Below, piece by piece: positions 1 to 6,413 of a stretch of 11,725 nt of DNA. Below the pieces are notes generated by a model that was not told the DNA's origin, searched no databases, and saw only the letters and a program-made list of their open reading frames with translations. Made by a program: the position numbers and the translations under genes. Positions within the stretch are counted from its first letter, which is position 1, and the number at the start of each line of letters is the position of its first letter. The DNA comes from Spirochaetaceae bacterium (GTDB lineage: Bacteria; Spirochaetota; Spirochaetia; B11-G9). Where the stretch lies: positions 1 through 11,725 of the forward strand of contig DAOVSY010000056.1 in the NCBI GenBank assembly GCA_030633365.1, given 5' to 3'.

Positions 1-58
1 TCTGTCAAGGAGTTAAAGCAAATTATATCAATCAGAGCTTTTTTCGATGTAACACATT

Positions 59-88
59 TTGAATTTAAAAGTAACTCTTCTCTAAAAT
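59..88 (+). promoter_or_regulatory. possible sigma70-type promoter upstream of murI
   Basis: A -35-like TTGAAT (59-64, 4 of 6 consensus positions) is followed after 18 bases by TAAAAT (83-88, 5 of 6). Transcription would start near 95, giving a leader of about 108 bases before the murI ATG at 203. It is the best-spaced pair I found upstream of the operon, but such AT-rich DNA yields matches by chance. Its -10 overlaps the end of a short open frame (1-90) that could be the tail of an upstream gene. Confidence 0.3.
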
Positions 89-90
89 AA

Positions 91-202
91 CCACAGTAAA
101 CCGACGGAAAAAGCTAAAAACGAAATAATATCATATACAACGCAAAAGGCTCATCATAATTATTCTATTGCAGAGAATCTTATTTGTAGTTAAACTTCAT
201 TT
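91..202. other. non-coding leader region upstream of murI
   Basis: This AT-rich stretch precedes the murI start. I see no strong stem-loop, no riboswitch-like conserved block and no repeat in it. There is no recognisable Shine-Dalgarno sequence just before the ATG at 203, unlike most genes further downstream. Scattered -10-like hexamers (TATCAT at 129-134, CATAAT at 155-160) lack convincing -35 partners. Confidence 0.5.
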
Positions 203-1018
203 ATGTCAGATAAACCTATTGTATTTATTGATTCCGGTGTAGGAGGACTTCCTTATCTAAAAAAAGCAAAGGAATTTTTGCCAAAAGAAAAATTTATTTA
301 TGTAGCAGATAATAAAAACTTTCCTTATGGGGAAAAGGACAGTGCAGAGCTGACAGATATAATTATAAGGTTAATTGAAAGCATTGTAGATATAATTGAT
401 CCTAAATTAATTGTAATAGCCTGTAATACAGCATCTGTTGTAGCTTTGTCCACTCTAAGGAAGAAATTCGGTATTCCATTTGTGGGCGTTGTTCCTGCAA
501 TAAAACCTGCTGGAGAGTATGTTGTAAATGGTACTATTGGTTTGCTTGCAACAACAAAAACAGTAACAGACCCTTATACCGATGATCTTATAAATCAGTT
601 TGCATCAACAAGCAGGGTAGAAAAATATGCTGGTATTGATCTGGTAGACTTTGTTGAAAATAATTTTTTTACTTCAACTGAAAAAGAAAAAATGGGAGTT
701 GTTTCTCAGGCTTCAAAATATTTTAATAATCTGAAAATTGATGCTTTGGTTTTGGGATGCACCCATTTTGTTTATCTAAAAGAATATTTTAAAAAAAGTA
801 TATCCGGAAATATTGATATAATTGATTCTATTGAAGGTGTTTGTCAACAAATAATAAGAATAATAAAAGAGGAATCTAAAAAATCAGATAGTGGATTAAT
901 GAATATATTCGAAGATAAAAAAAATGATTTATTCTATATAACTGGAAATCAATTTGATAGTTCGAAATATCAAAAATATTCAAAAGAATTCGGATTGACC
1001 TGGGTAGGTAAATTGTGA
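203..1018 (+). CDS. murI: glutamate racemase
   Basis: MurI interconverts L- and D-glutamate in the cytosol without a cofactor, supplying D-Glu for peptidoglycan stem peptides (added by MurD). The 271-residue length is normal for the family. The Asp/Glu racemase signatures are intact. The N-terminal substrate loop DSGVGG has D10 and S11. The first catalytic cysteine, C74, lies in ACNTAS. The second, C186, lies in LGCTH with the partner H188. The conserved PYG follows at 41-43. The ATG at 203 is chosen because it places the FIDSGVGG strand at the usual distance from the N-terminus, although no Shine-Dalgarno sequence is visible. The stop overlaps the GTG start of rsgA by four bases (GTGA), indicating an operon. 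It is the first gene in the apparent transcription unit. No key residue is missing. Identity is secure. Confidence 0.95.
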   Translation: MSDKPIVFIDSGVGGLPYLKKAKEFLPKEKFIYVADNKNFPYGEKDSAELTDIIIRLIESIVDIIDPKLIVIACNTASVVALSTLRKKFGIPFVGVVPAIKPAGEYVVNGTIGLLATTKTVTDPYTDDLINQFASTSRVEKYAGIDLVDFVENNFFTSTEKEKMGVVSQASKYFNNLKIDALVLGCTHFVYLKEYFKKSISGNIDIIDSIEGVCQQIIRIIKEESKKSDSGLMNIFEDKKNDLFYITGNQFDSSKYQKYSKEFGLTWVGKL

Positions 1019-1941
1019 GTTTACGGGAAGGTCTTATTCTTACAGGGATAAATAATATATTTACAGTTCATTCAGATAATAATCTATATCTTTGTGAAAT
1101 AAAGGGAAAATTTCTAGGTGGTTTGGAAAATGTATATAACCCTCTGGCAGCAGGTGACATAGTTAAATTTGCTGTAGATGAAATTAGTGATAATAAAGGT
1201 ATGATAGTTGAACGTTTAAAACGTAGAAATGAATTTTCCAGATGGAATAATAAAAGGAATGCTCCTCAAACAATTGCAGCCAATATTGATTATTTAATAT
1301 GTGTTGCCTCTTCAGGTAACCCACCTTTTAGACCAAGGTTTATAGATAGAGTACTTGTAATGGCAGAATCAAACATAAAAGTACTCATTGTATTAAATAA
1401 ATCAGATTTAGGCATTGATGAACAAATTAAAATTCGAATGGAAGATTATAAAAGTATAGGTTACAACTATATCAGCTGTTCTGCAGAAACTGGTGAGAAT
1501 ATTGATAAGCTTAAAAAAATTATATCCGGAAATGTATCTGCATTTGTAGGGCAGTCCGGAGTTGGTAAATCAACTCTTCTTAATGTTCTTTATCCCGGAC
1601 ATGAATTAAAAACTGGACCTGTTTCAATTAAACATGACAGAGGCAGACATACAACAAATTATTCAAGATTGATATTTGAAGATAACGGCGGCTTTATAGA
1701 CACTCCTGGAATACGGGAAATTGAGATATTTGGAATAAAACAGGATGAACTTGGTTTTCATTTTAGCGAATTTTCTGCCTATAGTAAAAATTGTAAATTC
1801 CAACCTTGCAGACATAATAATGAACCTGAATGCAGTGTTATACAAGCTGTAGAAGATGGGCATATACACCCTGACAGATATGAAAGTTACCTTCGTATTC
1901 TAAATAGTCTGGAACAGAATGGGGTGTCCTGGTATGGATAA
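1015..1941 (+). CDS. rsgA: ribosome small-subunit maturation GTPase RsgA (YjeQ/YloQ)
   Basis: RsgA is a circularly permuted GTPase that binds late 30S assembly intermediates and is released on GTP hydrolysis, acting as a checkpoint in subunit maturation. An N-terminal OB-fold-like region (about 1-75) is followed by G motifs in permuted order. G4 is NKSD (128-131), G5 is SAETG (156-160), G1 is GQSGVGKST (179-187), the switch region is GRHTT (210-214), and G3 is DTPG (229-232). A C-terminal zinc site follows, with C260, C265, H267 and C273. The 308 residues are typical. The start is a GTG at 1015, supported by a GGGTAGGT Shine-Dalgarno stretch (1002-1009) five bases upstream. It overlaps murI by four bases and mutS2 by eight. 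All motifs expected for activity are present, so the call is firm. Confidence 0.95.
   Translation: MSLREGLILTGINNIFTVHSDNNLYLCEIKGKFLGGLENVYNPLAAGDIVKFAVDEISDNKGMIVERLKRRNEFSRWNNKRNAPQTIAANIDYLICVASSGNPPFRPRFIDRVLVMAESNIKVLIVLNKSDLGIDEQIKIRMEDYKSIGYNYISCSAETGENIDKLKKIISGNVSAFVGQSGVGKSTLLNVLYPGHELKTGPVSIKHDRGRHTTNYSRLIFEDNGGFIDTPGIREIEIFGIKQDELGFHFSEFSAYSKNCKFQPCRHNNEPECSVIQAVEDGHIHPDRYESYLRILNSLEQNGVSWYG
1921..1926 (+). promoter_or_regulatory. ribosome binding site that decides the mutS2 start
   Basis: GGGGTG at 1921-1926 sits seven bases before the ATG at 1934. The earlier in-frame ATG at 1919 would lie immediately in front of this site and has no good Shine-Dalgarno of its own. The site therefore favours the later start. 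Confidence 0.5.
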
Positions 1942-4282
1942 CCGTAGTGCAGTTCTTCTGGAATTTGATAAAATTCTGACCCTTCTTCTTAAATATTGTT
2001 TGTCTGAAGAGGGAAGAAGAAAACTGCAGGTTCAGGAATTATTTTATAATGCAGATTCTTTATCTGATTTTCATAATATGCTTGCTCAATTAAGGATGCT
2101 TCTTGAATCTGATGAAGAATTTCCTGTCGTAAATTTTCCGGAAATTGAATATCTTCTTACGATTTTTATAAAAGATGGAAGTTCCCTGGATGGAATTGAT
2201 CTTTATAATATTTCACAATTTATAATTTCTGCTTTAAAAGTAAAGGATTTTGTAAAAAATACAAAACTAACAGATTTAAATATTATAGTTGATTATGTGG
2301 AAAGAATTCCCCAAATGGATAAACTTGCATCAGATATATTAAGGGTAATTAATTCTTCGGGACATATAAGAGATGATCATCCTGAACTGAAAAATTTAAG
2401 AAAGGGTTTGGGAGAACTTAATAATAAAATTTCAAATCTTACTTCATCATATATATCAGAAAATAGAAATTTATTTCAAACAGATGTTCCCAGTCAGAAA
2501 GATGGTCGAATTGTACTGCCTCTTAAATCCAGCTATAAAGGGAAAGTTAAAGGTATTATTCACGATATATCGGCTAAAGGAAATATTTTATATATAGAAC
2601 CTTTTGATGTGCTGGAATTAAATAATAAAATTGCTGTTCAGGAACATGAAATAAGCATAATTGCGAATAGAATTTTCAGAGAATTTACTGAAAAAGTTAG
2701 ATTGGAAGTAGATGATTTAAAAATACTTATAGATTCACTTTCTTTTTTTGATACAGTATATGCCCGGGTTAAATTCTCAATTAATTTTAATTGTTACAGA
2801 CCGGAAATCTCAAAATCCGGGATTAAACTGGATAAAGCCAGGCATCTTCTTCTGGGAGATATGGCTGTTCCAATTACAATCAATATGGAGAAAGGGCTTC
2901 ATACTCTTATAATAACAGGACCTAATGCAGGTGGTAAAACTGTTTCTATAAAGACAGTAGGCTTACTGGCAATGATGAACCAGTTTGGGTTACAAATACC
3001 TGCTGCAGAAGGAAGTATCCTTCCCGTATTTGATGGAATTTATGCTGATATTGGAGATGATCAGTCTATAGAAGAGTCTCTGTCAACTTTTTCCGGACAT
3101 ATGAAAAATATTGCATCTATTCTGGATAAAGCCAGCAGCAGCAGTTTGGTTCTTTTAGATGAACTTGGATCTGGTACAGACCCAGGTGAAGGTGCGGCTA
3201 TAGCTATGGCAGTTCTTGATTATTTGTCAGCTAAAGGTTCAATTGTACTTATTACATCACATCATGGTCTTTTAAAGAATTACGGTTATACCAGAGAAGG
3301 TGTTATAAATGCATCTATGGAATTTGATGAAGGAAGTCACAGTTCTACATATCGTGTTGTTCCTGGGGTTCCGGGAGACAGCCATGCTGTTGATATAGCC
3401 CGACACAGTGGGATTCCTGGAAATGTTATTGAAGAAGCTCAAACTTACCTTAAAGACAAACAGACCGAAGTTGGCCGGATGATTAGTGAGTTAGAGATAA
3501 AACATAGAGAAGCAGGTAAAAGAGAAAATGATATAATAGAACGGGAAAAAAATCTTAGGAATCAAATACGTGAAAATGATCTTAAAGAGCTATCATTCAG
3601 ACAGTCAGAAAATGAGCTTAAACGAAAATGGAATAAAGAATCCAGTAAATTTTTAACAACTGCCCGTAAAAGTCTTGAAAACCTTGTAAAAGAACTTAAA
3701 GAGGGTGAATTGACTAAGGAAAAAACAAAACAGGTTAAGAGTTTTTTATCAGATATTAATGATAATATTAACCAGGAAGAAGAATCTCTTAAAAAGTTTG
3801 TAATAAACAATCCTGATAACCTGAAAGAAGAATTACTTGAACCGGGTATGGATGTTCTTATTGGTGAATATAGAAGACCTGGTACTATTGTAAGAAAAGG
3901 TAAAAAGAAAGATTGGATTATTAATACTGGTGCATTAAAAATATCAGTTAGTGTAAATGAAATTTATCCGGCAATGGAGAATAAGAAAAATGAAACATTC
4001 GGTGTTGCTTTAAGTAATGTAAAAGCTACAAATACAGCAAAATTTACATTGGATCTCAGGGGGTTTAGACTTGAAAATGCTTTATCAACTATTGAAAAAC
4101 AAATAGATAATGCACTAATGTCAGGTCTTCTTGAATTTAGTATAATACATGGAAAAGGTGAAGGAATCTTAAGCAATGGTGTTCAAAAATATCTTAAAAA
4201 TGAATATAGTGTAAAAGAATTCTATTTTGCTCACCCTGATGATGGTGGATTTGGCAAAACCATAGTAATATTAAAGGAATAA
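1934..4282 (+). CDS. mutS2: MutS2 family ATPase with C-terminal Smr domain
   Basis: MutS2 is a MutS-like ATPase without the mismatch-recognition domain. Family roles include suppressing recombination and, in Bacillus, splitting collided ribosomes for quality control. Numbering from the ATG at 1934 (782 residues), a MutS core carries the HDISAKG...YIEP segment (about 205-225). The ABC-type ATPase follows, with Walker A GPNAGGKT (329-336), Walker B LVLLDE ending at E410, and a SHH switch. A long charged coiled coil (about 500-630) comes next, then a KOW-like beta domain (about 635-680) and a C-terminal Smr domain with LDLRG (706-710) and HGKG (739-742). The 1934 start is preferred because family proteins usually begin a few residues before LLEFDKIL and a GGGG Shine-Dalgarno precedes it. 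The alternative ATG at 1919 adds five residues. It overlaps rsgA by eight bases and its TAA shares one base with the next ATG. All ATPase and Smr hallmarks are intact. Which of the known roles it plays here is not readable from sequence. Confidence 0.95.
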   Translation: MDNRSAVLLEFDKILTLLLKYCLSEEGRRKLQVQELFYNADSLSDFHNMLAQLRMLLESDEEFPVVNFPEIEYLLTIFIKDGSSLDGIDLYNISQFIISALKVKDFVKNTKLTDLNIIVDYVERIPQMDKLASDILRVINSSGHIRDDHPELKNLRKGLGELNNKISNLTSSYISENRNLFQTDVPSQKDGRIVLPLKSSYKGKVKGIIHDISAKGNILYIEPFDVLELNNKIAVQEHEISIIANRIFREFTEKVRLEVDDLKILIDSLSFFDTVYARVKFSINFNCYRPEISKSGIKLDKARHLLLGDMAVPITINMEKGLHTLIITGPNAGGKTVSIKTVGLLAMMNQFGLQIPAAEGSILPVFDGIYADIGDDQSIEESLSTFSGHMKNIASILDKASSSSLVLLDELGSGTDPGEGAAIAMAVLDYLSAKGSIVLITSHHGLLKNYGYTREGVINASMEFDEGSHSSTYRVVPGVPGDSHAVDIARHSGIPGNVIEEAQTYLKDKQTEVGRMISELEIKHREAGKRENDIIEREKNLRNQIRENDLKELSFRQSENELKRKWNKESSKFLTTARKSLENLVKELKEGELTKEKTKQVKSFLSDINDNINQEEESLKKFVINNPDNLKEELLEPGMDVLIGEYRRPGTIVRKGKKKDWIINTGALKISVSVNEIYPAMENKKNETFGVALSNVKATNTAKFTLDLRGFRLENALSTIEKQIDNALMSGLLEFSIIHGKGEGILSNGVQKYLKNEYSVKEFYFAHPDDGGFGKTIVILKE

Positions 4283-4908
4283 TGAAAAATAAGTTAATTA
4301 GCAAAATATTTATATTATTATCAACTCTTATTTTTGTGTCCTGTCTGGAAGTTGAAACTACAATAAACATTTCCAATAACAAAAGTGGTGTTTGGATACT
4401 TAAATATCGAATAATGCAGGAAGCATCATATATTACTCCGGGAAATGAGTTACAGGGGTATAACTATTTTCCTGTAAGTGAAGAGGAATTAGTAAATCGT
4501 ATTGATAATATAGCAGGTCTGGAATTAATTTCCTTTTCTTCAGTAAATACAATTTTTTATACAGAATTTCTTACAGAAATGAGTTTTGACAGTACAAATA
4601 ATATACAGGATTTTTTTAATAATTATACAAATAACATTCTGTTTACAATGGATTATACCGAGCCGGATATTTTGAAAATGGTTTTAAATAATCCCTTTCC
4701 GGAAGCTGACAGTACAGAGACTATAAATTTAATTACCGGTTTATACAGTGATAAAAATATAAGTATTACTGTTGTCCTCCCTGGTATAGTAACAGAATCC
4801 AATCAGGGTCTTTTATCTGAAAACCCCTCTGAAGCAAAAATGAATATTACATTAGTACAAGTTTTTAATATAACAGAACCCCTCGATTGGATAGTAAAGT
4901 ATGAATAA
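4282..4908 (+). CDS. predicted lipoprotein, possibly LppM/DUF3153-like
   Basis: This 208-residue protein has a lipoprotein signal peptide: lysines at 2, 4 and 8, a hydrophobic stretch 9-19, and a lipobox ending FVSC with the acylated cysteine at 21. After the cysteine come a beta-rich LEVETTINI strand and a turn with SGVW. Near the C-terminus are VVLPGIV...ESN and a final LDWIVKYE. A cysteine, then an even-patterned strand, a glycine turn, a late LPG-V-N motif and a terminal tryptophan strand resembles the LppM/DUF3153 lipoproteins. That is a pattern match by eye, not a proven homology. There is no transmembrane helix after the signal peptide, so it is likely membrane-anchored and exported. 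It starts on the last base of the mutS2 stop (TAATG) with AAAGGA just upstream, and its end overlaps the next gene by eight bases. The gene is real on context and signal peptide. Its function is unknown. Confidence 0.85.
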   Translation: MKNKLISKIFILLSTLIFVSCLEVETTINISNNKSGVWILKYRIMQEASYITPGNELQGYNYFPVSEEELVNRIDNIAGLELISFSSVNTIFYTEFLTEMSFDSTNNIQDFFNNYTNNILFTMDYTEPDILKMVLNNPFPEADSTETINLITGLYSDKNISITVVLPGIVTESNQGLLSENPSEAKMNITLVQVFNITEPLDWIVKYE

Positions 4909-5308
4909 TCCTAAAATTAAAGAGTGGGAACATACTTTAAGAAAGATTTTTGATATTATTGATGACCATCTGGAAGATAAGTATGGTTTTTTATATCCTT
5001 TGCATCCTGCAAGACCTCAAAGAGGACACACAGCCAATAAATCCAGTGACGGTCTGTTTAATATTGGAGCTGCTTTCTCTGCTGGTTTTGGTTCGAGTCA
5101 TGGAAGAGGCTGGGTTGTAGATGTTACTATGGTTACACTTTCCAAAGTTCCGGAAAATGTAAAACTTCAAATATACAGTAAGGTAATTGATGAATTGAAA
5201 CGTCTTTTAAAAGAATATTATCCTGAAAGAGGTATTAAAGTTGAAAAAGATGGAAGTATTTTCAAAATTTATGGAGACCTGGGTTTGGAAATATTCGATA
5301 AAAGTTAA
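4901..5308 (+). CDS. conserved-looking hypothetical protein, 135 residues
   Basis: I do not recognise a named family. The predicted product is cytosolic, with no signal peptide or membrane segment. An N-terminal helix (about 5-25) leads into an unusual central segment, residues 33-75. It is rich in Pro, Arg, His and Gly, and contains HPARPQRG, then DGLFNIGA, then FSAGFGS, then GRGWVVDV. A second helix (84-107) and a short beta hairpin (110-132) follow. A Gly/aromatic-rich core of this kind is usually under strong conservation and could bind nucleotide, phosphate or nucleic acid, but no known motif is matched. The ATG overlaps the lipoprotein stop by eight bases (ATGAATAA) and has little Shine-Dalgarno of its own, so translation is probably coupled. 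Its place between mutS2 and the ATPase genes matches the position of an uncharacterised gene (BB0097) that I recall in Borrelia. I have not shown the two to be homologous. Confidence 0.85.
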   Translation: MNNPKIKEWEHTLRKIFDIIDDHLEDKYGFLYPLHPARPQRGHTANKSSDGLFNIGAAFSAGFGSSHGRGWVVDVTMVTLSKVPENVKLQIYSKVIDELKRLLKEYYPERGIKVEKDGSIFKIYGDLGLEIFDKS

Positions 5309-5333
5309 AATTTACTTGCGAAAGTGGTTTTTT
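5307..5333 (+). terminator. possible weak intrinsic terminator
   Basis: An ACTT/AAGT stem (5314-5317 with 5322-5325) closes a GCGA tetraloop of the GNRA type. It can extend by two G-U pairs and an A-tract/T-tract pairing (5307-5310 with 5329-5332) across one mismatch. A run of six T (5328-5333) follows. The stem is short and AU-rich, so termination would be partial at best. Its position directly after the 135-residue gene's stop, at the end of the overlapping gene run, is what makes it worth listing. Confidence 0.3.
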
Positions 5334-5350
5334 AATATTGGAGTTAAAAT

Positions 5351-5698
5351 ATGGCAGTAAAAAAATTTTTTAAAATTCTATCAATTGAATTTTCTGATCT
5401 TGAAGAGGGCATTGATTCTCTAATAAGCGGTATTGCTGAAAGATATAAAGATCATGAAATTACAGAGCATGTGATGTTGGAAAATAGTTCTTTATTAAAA
5501 AGAGAGTTAACAGATATGCTCCTGATACATGAGAAAATTATGAAACTTTCAGAAAATGATTATTTATCAGTTGAGGAAGCAAGTATTGCTGTAATAGATT
5601 TAATTTACAGTATTAAAGGCATCCCGGAGGCTGTTCATATCTATATGGAGAGTCGTGTAAAAAAAGTTCTAAGATATATAGATGAAATTTGTAAATAA
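5351..5698 (+). CDS. hypothetical small helical protein
   Basis: This 115-residue product matches no family I know. It appears almost entirely alpha-helical, with amphipathic stretches around 15-32, 45-68, 73-90 and 93-113. It has a basic N-terminus (KK at 4-5) and a basic/acidic C-terminal helix. There is no convincing signal peptide or membrane span, so a cytosolic protein is likely. Translation is well supported by a GGAG Shine-Dalgarno (5340-5343) seven bases before the ATG. It lies 42 bases after the preceding gene and 98 bases before atpE, with a possible weak terminator on its left and a possible promoter on its right. It may therefore be read through from the upstream operon rather than belong to the ATPase unit. 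A functional link to the ATPase is conceivable from position only. Confidence 0.75.
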   Translation: MAVKKFFKILSIEFSDLEEGIDSLISGIAERYKDHEITEHVMLENSSLLKRELTDMLLIHEKIMKLSENDYLSVEEASIAVIDLIYSIKGIPEAVHIYMESRVKKVLRYIDEICK

Positions 5699-5730
5699 GA
5701 TTTTATCTAAGCACTAAATAAAATATTCTG

Positions 5731-5759
5731 TTGATTAAAAAGTGTTAATTATATAGTAT
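5731..5759 (+). promoter_or_regulatory. candidate promoter of the ATPase operon
   Basis: TTGATT (5731-5736, 4 of 6 to the -35 consensus) is followed by TATAGT (5752-5757, 5 of 6, spacing 15) or the overlapping TAGTAT (5754-5759, 4 of 6, spacing 17). It lies in the 98-base gap before atpE, the longest non-coding gap downstream of murI, so a new transcription start here is reasonable. The start point would be near 5765, with about 30 bases of leader. Confidence 0.4.
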
Positions 5760-5785
5760 TAGCACGATATTTGATTTTTAGCTTT

Positions 5786-5792
5786 GAGAGGA
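5786..5792 (+). promoter_or_regulatory. ribosome binding site of atpE
   Basis: GAGAGGA at 5786-5792 is a good Shine-Dalgarno sequence four bases before the ATG at 5797. It supports that start for the first ATPase gene. Confidence 0.55.
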
Positions 5793-5796
5793 AAGT

Positions 5797-6411
5797 ATGG
5801 ATGTACAATTAAAGGAATTGATTGAAAAAATTAAATCTGAGGGTGTAAAGACTGCAGAAGATCAGGCAGCAGAAATTATAAGAAACGCTGAACAAAAAGC
5901 AGATACAATAATAGCAAATGCAGAATCCCAGGCAAAAATAGCCAGAGATAAAGCAAGTGCTGATGCTGCAAGATTTGAAGCTACAGGAAATGAGGCTTTA
6001 AAACAGGCAAGTAGAGATTTAATTATTTCTACAAATAAAAAGCTGGAAGAAATTTTTGGTCGTCTTTTGAAAAATGAAGTTGATGAAGTTTTAAAAGGTA
6101 GTTTCCTTGAAACAGTAATTATGACTGTTGTTAAAAATTGGAAAAATGATCTGAATGACATGTCAGTACTTCTTCCGGCAGTAGAATTAAAAAAATTGGA
6201 ATCTGGTTTAAAAACTAAAATTTCACAGGAAATTAAGGGAAGTCTTGAAATTAAACCCCTAAGCGGTTTAGATTCCGGATTTAGAGTTTCCAGTAAAGAT
6301 GGTTCTGCTTATTTTGATTTTACCGGCGAAGGTATATCAGAACTATTGTCTGAATTACTTAATCCCGGAATTGCATCTCTCCTTCAGGAAGCTACAGCCG
6401 GGGAGGCTTAA
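5797..6411 (+). CDS. atpE: V/A-type ATPase subunit E (peripheral stalk)
   Basis: Subunit E forms the peripheral stalk that holds the A/B head against rotation, with its C-terminal domain contacting the top of the head. The 204-residue product has the expected plan. Residues 1-100 form a long Ala/Glu/Lys-rich helix, including EIIRNAEQKADTIIANAES, suited to the right-handed coiled coil of E-type stalks. A compact C-terminal domain (about 103-204) contains the DSGFRV strand (159-164) and the late SELLSELLNP helix. It is the first gene of the operon, preceded by a good Shine-Dalgarno and a candidate promoter, and ends two bases before the next start. In archaeal and Thermus enzymes E pairs with subunit G. 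No G gene is seen here. The symbol follows bacterial V-ATPase usage (atpE/ntpE) and must not be confused with the F-ATPase c-subunit. Confidence 0.88.
   Translation: MDVQLKELIEKIKSEGVKTAEDQAAEIIRNAEQKADTIIANAESQAKIARDKASADAARFEATGNEALKQASRDLIISTNKKLEEIFGRLLKNEVDEVLKGSFLETVIMTVVKNWKNDLNDMSVLLPAVELKKLESGLKTKISQEIKGSLEIKPLSGLDSGFRVSSKDGSAYFDFTGEGISELLSELLNPGIASLLQEATAGEA
6400..6406 (+). promoter_or_regulatory. strong ribosome binding site serving a TTG start
   Basis: GGGGAGG at 6400-6406 lies inside the last codons of atpE, seven bases before the TTG at 6414. It is the strongest purine Shine-Dalgarno in the operon and is the reason the TTG is accepted as a start, together with the family-typical N-terminus that follows. 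Confidence 0.6.
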
Positions 6412-6413
6412 TT

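Noticed and set aside
22..27. Perfect TATAAT on the minus strand, and a minus-strand TTGACA at 3-8, suggesting a leftward promoter.
   Set aside because: The TATAAT has no -35-like partner at 16-18 bases, and the TTGACA would need a -10 beyond the window edge. Single hexamers are expected by chance in such AT-rich DNA.
1..90. Open + strand frame of 29 codons ending in TAA at 88-90, possibly the tail of an upstream gene.
   Set aside because: It is too short to recognise, a minus-strand frame is also open over part of it, and it matches no C-terminus I know. It remains possible but unsupported.
3562..3810. Minus-strand open frame within mutS2; similar ones occur in rsgA, atpE, atpB and atpI.
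   Set aside because: All lie antisense to well-supported genes, and their Ser/Phe/Leu-rich products are typical of antisense readings of Lys/Glu-rich coding sequence.
5699..5796. Possible riboswitch or small RNA in the gap before atpE.
   Set aside because: At 98 bases, with a promoter-like pair taking up the middle, it shows no stable nested stems or known conserved blocks.
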